DNA of 64,000 nucleotides from Trichomonas vaginalis G3 (lineage: Eukaryota; Parabasalia; Trichomonadida; Trichomonadidae): assembly GCF_026262505.1 (NCBI RefSeq), contig NC_067208.1:1860001-1924000 (forward strand), written 5' to 3'. Positions 34,806 through 43,325 of this stretch are shown here, piece after piece. Position 1 is the stretch's first letter; the number at the start of each line of letters is the position of its first letter. Under the pieces are notes generated by a model. It did no database searches. It was given only the letters and a program-made list of their open reading frames with translations, and was not told the DNA's origin. The translations under genes and the position numbers were made by a program.

Positions 34806-37800
34806 TTATGTGTCATAATAAAACCCACTTGGCACAAGCTTTACTTTCTTCCTGACTGAGTTTTTAACTCTTCTTTTTCCTTCATTGCCACTACTTTCAC
34901 TAGATGAAGTTACTTCTTCACTACTTTCTACAACTCTTCTTCTTTGGTGTCGCTTTGGTAACTTGCCCTCTGCTTCAAGTTGTTGCATCTTTGCCTCATG
35001 TTCACCTAGTATGTTGTAAATTTCCCATGTCCTTTTTGCCTTTGGGCTCTGGTCGCCCATCTCAGGTAACCTATATCCTAGAAAGAGTTTGTCATAGTTT
35101 GTATTTGAGTCTTCGCGTATTGTTTGCATGACTCTTTCCTGAGTTTGCGGTTCAAGCTCTTCAAACAGAGCTTGTCCATATGGAATAAGCTCGTTTCCAA
35201 ATATATGTTTTTGTAGCCATTCTGGTTTTCTTTCCATGTTACCAACAATATCTTTTGTGAATGGGAAAGCTTTTACCCAATCTTTCAGTCTTTCGTCATT
35301 TATTTCTGTAGTTGGTTTTATTTTGTCAAGGAACATGTTTTTCAATACTAACATTTCATTTGGTACTGTCCATTTGAGTTTTCTTAAATATTCATCCCTT
35401 CTCGGTTCATTGTCTGAAAAGTAAGTTTTTATGACATTTTGTAAACTTTCGTTTGCAAGGTCATGTACAATAGGTTCTCTTCCTTCTCTGTCCCTAACTT
35501 TCTTTCTAAACTCTTCACCAAATATACCATCTCTATGGTTCTGTGTAGTTCTTTGAGATAAATGTTCTAGAACGTCAGGTGTTATATTTCCATCAGCCAT
35601 GTTCATTTCATACTGGTCCAAAATATCTGCATTTTTCATATCTTTCAATGGCATTAAAGCCGCGCTGAAAATACCTGCTATATCTGGTTCACCATTCACT
35701 TCCATTGCGTCTACAACTTCTTGGAATTGTGGTTGTAAGTTTATGAACCACCTATCTGGATTAGCTTTATGACCCCATCTCATTGTAGTTCCATAGTCTG
35801 CAGAAACAAAAGTAGGTTTGTTTCCATCTTGGTTAGGTTCTGAATGAACTTTAAACAATGTTTCATTTCTATATGTTTTGTTGAAATTTAACCTTTTATT
35901 TTCACCGAGTTCATCCAAAGATTGAACGTTAAATGCTCGTAAGTAAAAAGGGTTGTTGTATTTGTGTACATTTTCTTTCAGTACTTCCATTCTATGCTGA
36001 ATATTTTCATCTGGTGTTGGAGTCTTTTGTATGTCGGCGAACATTTTTCGATATCCTTCTACTATGTCAGCCGAATTTTTTTTAGACTCTTGGAAAGATT
36101 CCATATTCTCCGCATACTCTTGTTGAGGGTCAAGATTTTTCGGCTGTTCCAAATCTTCATCTAGTTCTGTGAAGTTAGTTTCCAAAGGAGGGACTTGTTC
36201 GTTTCCTTCAGGCTCTTCTAGCTGTTGTTGCTGAACTATTTCTTCCATGTCTGGTTGTATCTGAACTTCTTCCTGTTGAGTTTCTTGTACCTCATCTGCT
36301 GGCATTTCATATATTCCGAGACGGTTTTTAACAAATTCCCTATTTAAGTCATCCGCATTCATAAGCCTTTCTTCTTTCGTTCCGTCTCTATTTTTTACGC
36401 GTTTCATGAAGAGAGTTGAATTGTCATTTAGCTCTGACACCAAATATCTCGGAGTAAATTCGTTCATGTCATTTGGATGATATGCTATTAAATCATATCC
36501 CTTAGCGAGCTTGTATTTTCCAGGTTTGAGATTATATCCAATTTGGTGCTGAGCCATAAAGCTAAATAGGTTCGGGTCAGTATTTCCTTCCTTGAACTTT
36601 CTAATAGCTTCTTTATATCTGTCACTAAAGTCAAGAGTATCTGGGTAACCATACTCTTCCTTCAGCATTTTTAAGAATTCTTGGTTTCCTTGTTCTCTAC
36701 TTCTTTTATGTCCTTGCTCTGGTTGTGGAGGTTGTTGTTGTGCAGGGTTTTGAACTGTTGGTTGCTGTGCTGGTTGTTGTTGTGCTGGATTTTGAACTGT
36801 TGGTTGTTGTGTTGGTTGTTGTTGTGCTGGTTGTTGTTGTTGTGCTGGTTTTGGTGCATGCCTGTGTCTGTGTCCATGTGACGATGTAAATGTTTTAGGT
36901 AGTCCTGGTGCAAGTGCTTCTCTTGGAGGGTTTGGTGGTATATAAGTTCCACTAGCTAGTATATAAGTTCCACCAGCTGGTATATAAGTTCCACCAGCTG
37001 GCACATATGTTCCATCTGCAGCATAATGTCCTACCTGACTTTTCGTTCTTAAGAAAGCATTTACTAGGTCTGTTTTGGTCTGTTGTAACTCTTTTTCTTG
37101 ACTTTCCACAACAGTTGCTCTAACGGAGTCATAGGCACTTTGAACTGCCTGTCTCGTTGCTGCATCTGTTATTTTCGTCATATTTTGTGCTACTTCTCTT
37201 AACTCTTTGTCGAAACCTTCAGACTTCAGTTTCTTTCCAGATGAGAAGTCGTTCACTAGTTTCACCTTACTATGAAGAGCTTCGAAGGCGTTCTTAAAGT
37301 CAGCATTCATTAAAGCTTCATTTGAACTGTCTTCATCCGCTTGTATTTTTGTCCTTATTGACCCTATAAGTTGGGCTGCTTTAGCGTTGGCTTGGGCATC
37401 TAACCAGTCATTATTAGCTTTTATATATTCTGCGCTTTTCATTGCCTTTTGCATGGCTGCGTCGTTATTTTTACTTTCTTGTGCTAAGTTTTCATACTGT
37501 ACGGTTTGGTTTTGCAACTGTAAAAGTTTTTCTGCCTTTACATTTGCTTCAACTTCTTTTTTATACTCATTGCTATCCATATATGTCTTCAGGGCTTTTT
37601 GTTTTATTTCTTCATCTTTCAGTACTTTATATTGAGTAGTATGGTTTTTCAAATTTATGACATCTTGTTCCATTTTTGCTACTTCTGCTGCTTTTTCTGA
37701 CACTTTTTTCGCATATTCCTCTGTACTTAGTTCTTTCAGTTGTTCTTCTTTCTTCTTTTTCTCTACGTTTAACTCATTGAGTTTCTTTGTGTGTCTGTCA

Positions 37801-38156
37801 TATTCTAGTTTCTTTTCGTTTTCACTTATTTGCTTCTGTATGTCTATGTTTGACTTTTTGACATCTGTTATTTGATTTTTGAGTGAACTCAAATTCATTT
37901 GACTTTGAGGGTTATAGGCTGTTCCGTCTGCAGCTCCACCATAGCCTGCCATTTTCGCTAAAAGTGCCGCTCTTAAACCTCCACTCTGTGCACCAATAAC
38001 TCGGTTTAAAAGCATAGGATTGCTTGACATTTGTTGCAACATAGTGGGGTCATTCAGCATTTGTTGTTGCAACTGTTGTTGTGGTGTTAGTTTTACTATT
38101 GGATGTTTCAATGCTCCCTTCCTCTTACGTATATTCTTACGTAGCTTACGTGGCAT
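34806..38156 (-). CDS. long coiled-coil Gln/Pro-rich protein (1116 aa)
   Basis: Not recognised; present only in family A. I chose the ATG at 38156 because a TTTTTAACTTCACTTAAA leader precedes it. Residues 1-15 are very basic (PRKLRKNIRKRKG); ~20-70 Gln/Met-rich; ~75-270 coiled coil; ~365-395 GTYIPAG-type repeats; ~410-470 Gln/Pro-rich; ~470-1050 globular and mostly helical; ~1065-1116 Ser/Glu-rich with basic clusters (RRRVVESSEE, RKKVKLVP) that could be nuclear signals. It may be a virion core or scaffold protein, which is inference. It is the last gene before the right terminus. Confidence 0.75.
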   Translation of the reverse strand: MPRKLRKNIRKRKGALKHPIVKLTPQQQLQQQMLNDPTMLQQMSSNPMLLNRVIGAQSGGLRAALLAKMAGYGGAADGTAYNPQSQMNLSSLKNQITDVKKSNIDIQKQISENEKKLEYDRHTKKLNELNVEKKKKEEQLKELSTEEYAKKVSEKAAEVAKMEQDVINLKNHTTQYKVLKDEEIKQKALKTYMDSNEYKKEVEANVKAEKLLQLQNQTVQYENLAQESKNNDAAMQKAMKSAEYIKANNDWLDAQANAKAAQLIGSIRTKIQADEDSSNEALMNADFKNAFEALHSKVKLVNDFSSGKKLKSEGFDKELREVAQNMTKITDAATRQAVQSAYDSVRATVVESQEKELQQTKTDLVNAFLRTKSQVGHYAADGTYVPAGGTYIPAGGTYILASGTYIPPNPPREALAPGLPKTFTSSHGHRHRHAPKPAQQQQPAQQQPTQQPTVQNPAQQQPAQQPTVQNPAQQQPPQPEQGHKRSREQGNQEFLKMLKEEYGYPDTLDFSDRYKEAIRKFKEGNTDPNLFSFMAQHQIGYNLKPGKYKLAKGYDLIAYHPNDMNEFTPRYLVSELNDNSTLFMKRVKNRDGTKEERLMNADDLNREFVKNRLGIYEMPADEVQETQQEEVQIQPDMEEIVQQQQLEEPEGNEQVPPLETNFTELDEDLEQPKNLDPQQEYAENMESFQESKKNSADIVEGYRKMFADIQKTPTPDENIQHRMEVLKENVHKYNNPFYLRAFNVQSLDELGENKRLNFNKTYRNETLFKVHSEPNQDGNKPTFVSADYGTTMRWGHKANPDRWFINLQPQFQEVVDAMEVNGEPDIAGIFSAALMPLKDMKNADILDQYEMNMADGNITPDVLEHLSQRTTQNHRDGIFGEEFRKKVRDREGREPIVHDLANESLQNVIKTYFSDNEPRRDEYLRKLKWTVPNEMLVLKNMFLDKIKPTTEINDERLKDWVKAFPFTKDIVGNMERKPEWLQKHIFGNELIPYGQALFEELEPQTQERVMQTIREDSNTNYDKLFLGYRLPEMGDQSPKAKRTWEIYNILGEHEAKMQQLEAEGKLPKRHQRRRVVESSEEVTSSSESSGNEGKRRVKNSVRKKVKLVPSGFYYDT

Positions 38157-38733
38157 TTTAAGTGAAGTTAAAAACATTTACGATGAAGAAGTTTCGACAA
38201 AACATTTACGAAGAAATCATGAAAATTCATGAGGTGAGAAAACAGGTGAGAAAAGAGGTGACATCTCACCTCTTCACCTAAATTATATTTTTGGGTCATT
38301 TACGCTCATTACGAAGAAATCATGACAAAACATTTACGAAGAAGTCTTGACAAAACATTTACGATGAAGTTTCGACAAAACATTTACGAAGAAGTCTTGA
38401 CAAAACATTTACGATGAAATCATGAAAATTCATGAAAATTCATGAGGTGAGAAAACAGGTGAGAAAAGAGGTGAGATCTCACCTCTTCACCTAAATTATA
38501 TTTTTGGGTCATTTACGCTCATTACGATGAAGAAGTCTTGACAAAACATTTACGTTCATGTTTGACAAAACATTTACGTTCATGTTTGACAAAACATTTA
38601 CGAAGAAGTCTTGACAAAAAAGTCAACGGCTGGTCGGCTGGGGTTCGGTCCTCCTCTTGGGTCTTGGGAAAAATTTCTTATGGGCTAGAAGGCACGAAGT
38701 GCCTGGAAGCCCCACTACCTTTTTTTTTTTTTT
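38157..38733. repeat. right terminal repeat zone of M2
   Basis: Two palindromic AGGTGA arrays, about seven ~25-bp units, then a unique GC-richer stretch (38622-38681) and the terminal 39 bp with the hairpin, and 14 T. It lacks the ~130 bp next to the hairpin that M1 right, M2 left and M4 left share. Confidence 0.85.
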
Positions 38734-38848
38734 GAATTATGCAAAATATGACTAAATAATTATAAATTTCAAGTTAAATTTTAATTTTGATAAATAATTT
38801 AAATTTCAAAATATCAAGTTCAGTTCGACTATGTATGTAGTAATTCCT
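38734..38848. other. host spacer between M2 and M3, with two target duplications
   Basis: Begins with the right GAATTA of M2 (38734-38739) and ends with the left TTCCT of M3 (38844-38848). The 104 bases between are AT-rich and hold no gene. Confidence 0.75.
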
Positions 38849-39538
38849 AGTTAGTATACAAGTCTTGGGTATGGTGGCACTGCGTTCCACTTTACTCAAT
38901 ACTTGTGAATTTGACACTTTACAAAACCGTTAACGTATAGTTTACAACATGAACGCAAAAACTAACTTAACCTTAAATATTTACAAAGCCGCCAACCACT
39001 TCACTTCACTAACGAACTCACTAATGTAAAAATAAACGTTCTCACTATCGTTCTCACTAACGACTTCACTAATGTTCTCATAAATTTTCCTCAATATCTT
39101 CATCATCAGTGTTAACCCTATTGTAGTCATACTTGAAGCCATAAACTTTCTCTAACTTCTTAACGTACAATTTACATAACTTACCTTCGTCATCGTATGG
39201 TTTAATGATATAACTATTTCTATCTTTATACACAGTCAATGAAAAGTCAACTGGTCTCGGATGTATTTGAAAGAACATGTTATGCTCAGGAAGGAAGAAT
39301 AAATGTTTAAATGTATGTTTGTTATACTGTGGAATTCGAATGAGTTGCTTTTGTTCTGTCATTTACATCCAAATAAAAATTTTCAGTAAACTAAAAAATA
39401 AAATAAAAATAAATGATATCACCACCCTCACACGTATGAAAACATCCATTTAAATTTAGGTGAAGTGGTGAGATCTCACCTCTTTTTTCACCTGTTTTTT
39501 CACCCTGTTGAATTCATTGCTTTATAACTCTCTTCCTT
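38849..39538. repeat. left 690-bp terminal inverted repeat of M3
   Basis: Mirror image of 60401-61090, with no differences noticed. It contains a whole 94-aa gene, a tandem CACTAACG-type motif zone (38990-39080), a palindromic AGGTGA array centred on AGATCT (39458-39506), and the last codons of the 175-aa gene. Confidence 0.9.
39078..39362 (-). CDS. 94-aa protein inside the terminal repeat (left copy)
   Basis: Identical to the product of 60577-60861. It resembles the C-terminal domain of the HNH nuclease at 21361-21945: YNKHTF, FFQI, Y-K-D-R-N-S-Y, D-D-E-G-K and KKLEKVYGF against YGEHTF, FYFY, Y-F-T-K-A-G-Y, D-T-D-G-K and NKFKKLYGI. No nuclease core is present, so it may be a stand-alone DNA-binding part. 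The leader TTTTTATTTGGATGTAA precedes the ATG. Confidence 0.7.
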   Translation of the reverse strand: MTEQKQLIRIPQYNKHTFKHLFFLPEHNMFFQIHPRPVDFSLTVYKDRNSYIIKPYDDEGKLCKLYVKKLEKVYGFKYDYNRVNTDDEDIEENL

Positions 39539-40041
39539 GGTTTCTTTTTAGTTGCTTTCTTCACGTCTGTCTCCAACTTGACTGTCTTTCTTCTTCGTCC
39601 GTAATGATACCAGTTACTTCCACCAGTCAATGGGTCAAATGGTCTTTCGTAAGGGTTTCCATACATTCCATAGGGACCATACGGAAGAACTACTGGTGGA
39701 GAAGAAACATTTTCTTTAGTTCCATCGACTCTATTTAAATGCATTGTTTCACCTTTCATCTGGTCATTAAAGTCTTTTGCGTGTTTTGCAAACTCATCAT
39801 CCTTTCCTAAAGCATTTTCTGACTCAGTCGCAACCAAATTGGATGCTTTATTTATGAGCCCTATTTTATTTAATCTTAACTTCTTTGCAACCCAGCCTCC
39901 AATCTTCCCTTTATTTGCATCTAATGTCTTTGAAACTCTTCCTCCACTCATTTTATTTACTGCATCATAAGCTCCAAGTGCTTTTGCTCCAAATGCTAAT
40001 GCTTTTGTTCCCATTGCGCCTAAAGCTGCCCAAGCTACCAT
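39514..40041 (-). CDS. Gly/Ala-rich amphipathic protein with basic tail (175 aa)
   Basis: Residues 1-30 (MVAWAALGAMGTKALAFG) are hydrophobic and Gly/Ala-rich; ~110-150 are Pro/Tyr/Gly-rich; the end is a very basic KKATKKKPRKRVIK tail. The layout resembles minor core or membrane-active capsid proteins (compare 20154), with no family recognised. Its final codons lie in the terminal repeat. Confidence 0.65.
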   Translation of the reverse strand: MVAWAALGAMGTKALAFGAKALGAYDAVNKMSGGRVSKTLDANKGKIGGWVAKKLRLNKIGLINKASNLVATESENALGKDDEFAKHAKDFNDQMKGETMHLNRVDGTKENVSSPPVVLPYGPYGMYGNPYERPFDPLTGGSNWYHYGRRRKTVKLETDVKKATKKKPRKRVIKQ

Positions 40042-40266
40042 TTACACCATATTAAAATCATCTCTCTTCAATATTATCTCATAAAAGTTCTCGTTACTGG
40101 AGAAAGTCAATGAAACATAAGAGTTCTCACGGGCTTCGCCCTCACCGCTTTGCGGTCTATCTAACTTCTTTCTTATCTCATCTATTCGCTTCAAAATGTC
40201 TGAACAATTGCTAACATCTTCTACAACAGTTATTTCATCATGAATGACTTTCATGAACAAGCTCAT
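40042..40266 (-). CDS. small protein (74 aa) with inserted hairpin element
   Basis: Unknown function. It starts exactly where the upstream gene stops and stops exactly next to the next start. Residues ~36-47 (DRPQSGEGEARE) are encoded by a GC-rich double hairpin (40131-40156) that also occurs in two other genes, so this segment is likely an insertion rather than part of the original protein. Confidence 0.55.
   Translation of the reverse strand: MSLFMKVIHDEITVVEDVSNCSDILKRIDEIRKKLDRPQSGEGEARENSYVSLTFSSNENFYEIILKRDDFNMV
40131..40156 (-). repeat. GC-rich double-hairpin mini-element, in-frame insertion 1
   Basis: On the minus strand ACCGCAAAGCGGT, GA and GGGCGAAGCCC: two short hairpins in a row. 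It encodes RPQSGEGEA. The other copies are at 52660-52687, 56383-56410 and 57783-57800 (second hairpin only). Confidence 0.8.
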
Positions 40267-41148
40267 TTAATATGCAATTAAAATCATCTCAATAATGAGT
40301 CCATCCTTTCCATCTTTAGGTAGCACAACATCTTTCATTGAAGAAGGTTCGACAAGTCTTATGTTAAACTTACTGACAAAGTTTGTTATACTATAATGCT
40401 TCGGTGGCGAATACATGTAGTTTGAAAGACATAATATAGATTCTTCAGCAAATTCACTTATACTGGATTTTATAACAATGTTCTCACGAGACCAAACGCC
40501 ACCAATTGACAATCTTGTAAGCAATCCTGCTGAGCCTTCAACTGTAAACGTCGATGGTAACATTCCACGAAGGTCATCTATTGACATCTTTGAGTCACTG
40601 AATTTAAATATTTTCTTAAAGCAATCGTCATTATCTAACCATGCAATAGCTTTGAAGTTTTCATTCGAATATACATCTGCTTCATTAAATGTAAATCCTG
40701 ACTTCTTTGCAGAGACGACTTTAAAATCTATTGAGTTTGTTTCAAAATTATATGCTATGGTAACTTCTGAAGGTAATGGATGTCCTTCCGCAGTCAGTTG
40801 TTCTCTCACTACCGTTTGAAGCTTTGTATTAAAAACTTTCATGTCATCTCCTGTGTCTAGGTTCACATACACAGCAACAGGGAAACTATCTTGCTTCTTT
40901 GTTTCATCATTATATCTCAAAACATTAAAGTTCTTCAATAATATTGTTCTTCCTGCTGGAATACTTCGAACCTGTCTGATTTCAATAGCTTTCTCACCTC
41001 CTACATACTCTACCCAGTGTCTTGGATATTCATAAGTATACTGACTTTCTTGAATTTTGGTTGGTTTCATCATAACATGTTCATAGTATATCTTTATACT
41101 CTTGTCAGTTAGACTCGGTGCTATGTTCTGAATATTTCTGACTTGCAT
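40267..41148 (-). CDS. capsid-like protein B1 (293 aa)
   Basis: Belongs with 17141, 21971 and 56418. YTYEYPRHWVEYVGGEKAIE near residue 40 aligns with YRFDYPLRWL of A1, and the end has SRENIVIKSS, ESILCLSNYMYSPPKHY and a final strand. I chose the ATG at 41148, which gives a 16-bp spacer to the divergent ATPase gene; a longer frame runs antisense into it. Confidence 0.65.
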   Translation of the reverse strand: MQVRNIQNIAPSLTDKSIKIYYEHVMMKPTKIQESQYTYEYPRHWVEYVGGEKAIEIRQVRSIPAGRTILLKNFNVLRYNDETKKQDSFPVAVYVNLDTGDDMKVFNTKLQTVVREQLTAEGHPLPSEVTIAYNFETNSIDFKVVSAKKSGFTFNEADVYSNENFKAIAWLDNDDCFKKIFKFSDSKMSIDDLRGMLPSTFTVEGSAGLLTRLSIGGVWSRENIVIKSSISEFAEESILCLSNYMYSPPKHYSITNFVSKFNIRLVEPSSMKDVVLPKDGKDGLIIEMILIAY

Positions 41149-41164
41149 TTTTAATGGAGATAAA
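41149..41164. promoter_or_regulatory. 16-bp bidirectional promoter
   Basis: TTTAATGGAGATAAA lies between ATGs of a capsid-like gene and the packaging ATPase. A TTTTTAAT box faces right and TTTTATCTCCATTAAA faces left. Confidence 0.55.
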
Positions 41165-42051
41165 ATGAAGCATTTAATACATGATGTAGATGAAGACATG
41201 AATGAAACTACAGACAAACTTAACTCTTCTCTCATTCTTCCTTTCAGTAAGGACTATGAGTTCTGTTCAAATGGTGTTTATTTCTATTGTGGAAAGATGG
41301 GTTCAGGTAAGACATTTAACCTCATTCGTCATATACTCATAACAGAGCGTTTAGGAAACGACTCTACTATGACCAAATCATTATATCAGCAACTTCAGAC
41401 TCTATGGATTCAACAGCGAAAACATTTATGTCAAAAGTTCAAGCCTCTGTCGTTAAAGTTCCAGACAGTGAACTCATTGAATTTCTTCAACGTTACATTC
41501 GACGTAAGAGGAAATATTATGCCATCGTTGAATTTATACAGTCAGGAATGCAAAAGACTTCAGAAGAGATGGAAAGAATTATTGACAAACACCACTTACG
41601 TCAGTACTCAGGAGTTTACGATATGAAACGACTGACAAACTACATTCTGTCAAAACTTTCAAAATACCCCTTCAAAAAGTATCCTTCAAATACTCTGCTC
41701 GTTTGTGACGACTTCGCCGGAAAAGGTTTAGTGTCAAAGCCTGACTCACCATTAGCTAACATCATAACTAAAGTCAGACATTACCATTTAACTGTAGCAA
41801 TACTTATGCAAACATGGCGTTTCCTTGCTTTAAACATAAAACGTCTCATAACTGACTTCGTTATCTTTCAAGGTTTCTCACGTTATGATATTGAACTCAT
41901 TTGGAAACAGTCAGGTATAACATTACCTTTTGAAGAAATTTGGGAAGCATATAAGTCTCTCATCTCTCCTCGTTCATACCTTGAGATTCATATCATGACT
42001 AATACCATTAAAGTCAAAAATATTCCATGGGAACGACCAACATTGTTTTAA
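41165..42051 (+). pseudogene. packaging ATPase of M3, one frameshift
   Basis: Homologue of 28115-28990. Walker A is FYCGKMGSGKTFNL (~residues 40-53) in the first frame; Walker B TLLVCDDFAGKGL lies in the second frame. The change of frame is near 41366-41371, after about 68 codons. Everything after is open to 42051. One indel is enough to explain it, so it may be a recent mutation or a read error. Confidence 0.82.
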
Positions 42052-42449
42052 AGTTTAACCTTCAATTGACTGATGGTAAACAAATTCCATGCATCTCTGT
42101 CGCCATTTCTGTTAATATTTTTGCTGTCATTCATATCATCCACTTCCCCATCCGTTAGCTTTTGAGGATATGCGTTAGAATAGCTGTTCTTAAATGAAGG
42201 CTTTTCACCTTTGAGAGCATAAACGCTATAACTTTCTGCATACTTTATGTTTGAACCTCCTGAGCCATCATTGACATAAATTTTTATAGGCTTCCACCCT
42301 TTGTTCATATTCCTGCTTCTTCCCTTTGCTCTTTTGTTCAGTAATTCTACATCTTTATACACAGCTCCTGTCTCAGTGAATTCAACAATATTTTCATTCG
42401 TTAGCTTTACATTCAAACCCTTGTCGAGTATATTGTTCATTTCATACAT
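42048..42449 (-). CDS. unknown 133-aa protein
   Basis: No family recognised. It overlaps the ATPase stop by 4 bp. The start could be 42449 or the next ATG at 42440; longer frames run antisense to the gene at 42475. Residues ~50-75 are basic (KRAKGRSRNMNKGWK), the rest polar and Asn/Ser-rich. Confidence 0.5.
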   Translation of the reverse strand: MYEMNNILDKGLNVKLTNENIVEFTETGAVYKDVELLNKRAKGRSRNMNKGWKPIKIYVNDGSGGSNIKYAESYSVYALKGEKPSFKNSYSNAYPQKLTDGEVDDMNDSKNINRNGDRDAWNLFTISQLKVKL

Positions 42450-42474
42450 ATAAAAGGTTTTTATTCTATATGAA

Positions 42475-43089
42475 ATGAGAAGCAAATCCATCTTAGCTGG
42501 TGCCGTTAATGTTCCAATTGAACCAACATCAAATGTTGACTCACGAACGACAAACAATATTGTCATAAAGAACTATAGTTCAGAGTGTTTGAAAGAAAAA
42601 GAACCAGAGCTGAAATCCGTGAATTTAAACACAGCTTCAAACGCTAACGCTACATCAGATGTTAAGTTAGAGTATCCACCACTGGACCAAATTCTTTCAA
42701 GAGAAGCCAACGACAACCCTTACACAAATGTTCAAACAAATCCTTCAGATAACGTAGACCATTACCTTCTTCAGTTATACCAAACAATTTTACTCAAAGA
42801 CGATAAGAAGCTTTTGGTAAATCTTATAAGCAAGAACCAAATAATTCTAACAAAGGAGGACCTTGAAAATGTTATATCACGAATAACAGGGAAACAATGC
42901 GTCATTGACTATCTCGACCCTGAAATCGAATGCTGTGGTCAAACGCCAATATTCATGAAAATAGGTAACATCCGCATCATTGAAACACCAGGAACTACAG
43001 GAGTTGAGTTTAAGTATAGATATTCGAACGAGTATACAAAACTTTCAACAGAATATAAACTTTGTTTGAAATATGTTTTAGTAAATTAA
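42475..43089 (+). CDS. CCG-motif capsid-region protein of M3 (204 aa)
   Basis: Homologue of 32258-32839: flexible Ser/Asn-rich start (MRSKSILAGAVNVPIEP), a helical centre with ILLKDDKKLLVNLISKN, then PEIECCG and VEFKYRYSNEY near the end. Preceded by a GTTTTTATTCTATATGAA leader. Its end overlaps the 79-aa gene by 4 bp. Function unknown. Confidence 0.65.
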   Translation: MRSKSILAGAVNVPIEPTSNVDSRTTNNIVIKNYSSECLKEKEPELKSVNLNTASNANATSDVKLEYPPLDQILSREANDNPYTNVQTNPSDNVDHYLLQLYQTILLKDDKKLLVNLISKNQIILTKEDLENVISRITGKQCVIDYLDPEIECCGQTPIFMKIGNIRIIETPGTTGVEFKYRYSNEYTKLSTEYKLCLKYVLVN

Positions 43090-43325
43090 AGCAACTTATA
43101 GTATCTATCCAAAACTTCTTCAACAGTATCGAACTCATCTTCATAATGCAAACCTAATCTTATTGACTTGGTGCAGTTTTCACTAACACAATATTTTTCT
43201 GTTCTCTTGACTGACATAACTAACTCATTTGTTTCATCAAACAGCAACAACCAAAGTTCATGACCTAATACATAACATTCATACTTTATATTTTTAGCTC
43301 TGAGTTCTCTTGTAAGCTGTTGCAT
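43086..43325 (-). CDS. small conserved Maverick protein of M3 (79 aa)
   Basis: Position and layout match the 76-aa protein of family A: a helical start, central strands and an acidic end (DEFDTVEEVLDRYYKLL). It abuts the penton-like gene without a gap. Function unknown. Confidence 0.55.
   Translation of the reverse strand: MQQLTRELRAKNIKYECYVLGHELWLLLFDETNELVMSVKRTEKYCVSENCTKSIRLGLHYEDEFDTVEEVLDRYYKLL

Larger units (their letters stand above)
14876..38733. mobile_element. Maverick/Polinton M2 (family A), complete, 23.9 kb
   Basis: Bounded by inverted termini (AGGTAGTGGGG at 14905; its complement ends at 38720), an outer A30/T14 run and a 6-bp target duplication. It encodes a Dam-like methyltransferase, an integrase, a phage-type collar adhesin, HNH nuclease, KilA-N-type proteins, packaging ATPase, SF3-type helicase, penton-like and major capsid proteins and a long coiled-coil protein. 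No DNA polymerase B is present. The two ends are not equal: the right end shares only the outer 39 bp and the tandem units with the left. The major capsid gene, the helicase and the HNH gene are interrupted, so this copy is probably not autonomous. Confidence 0.9.

Noticed and set aside
41165-42051. Programmed frameshifting in the packaging ATPase
   Set aside because: No slippery heptamer or following structure is visible near 41366, and the M1/M2 gene is read in one frame.
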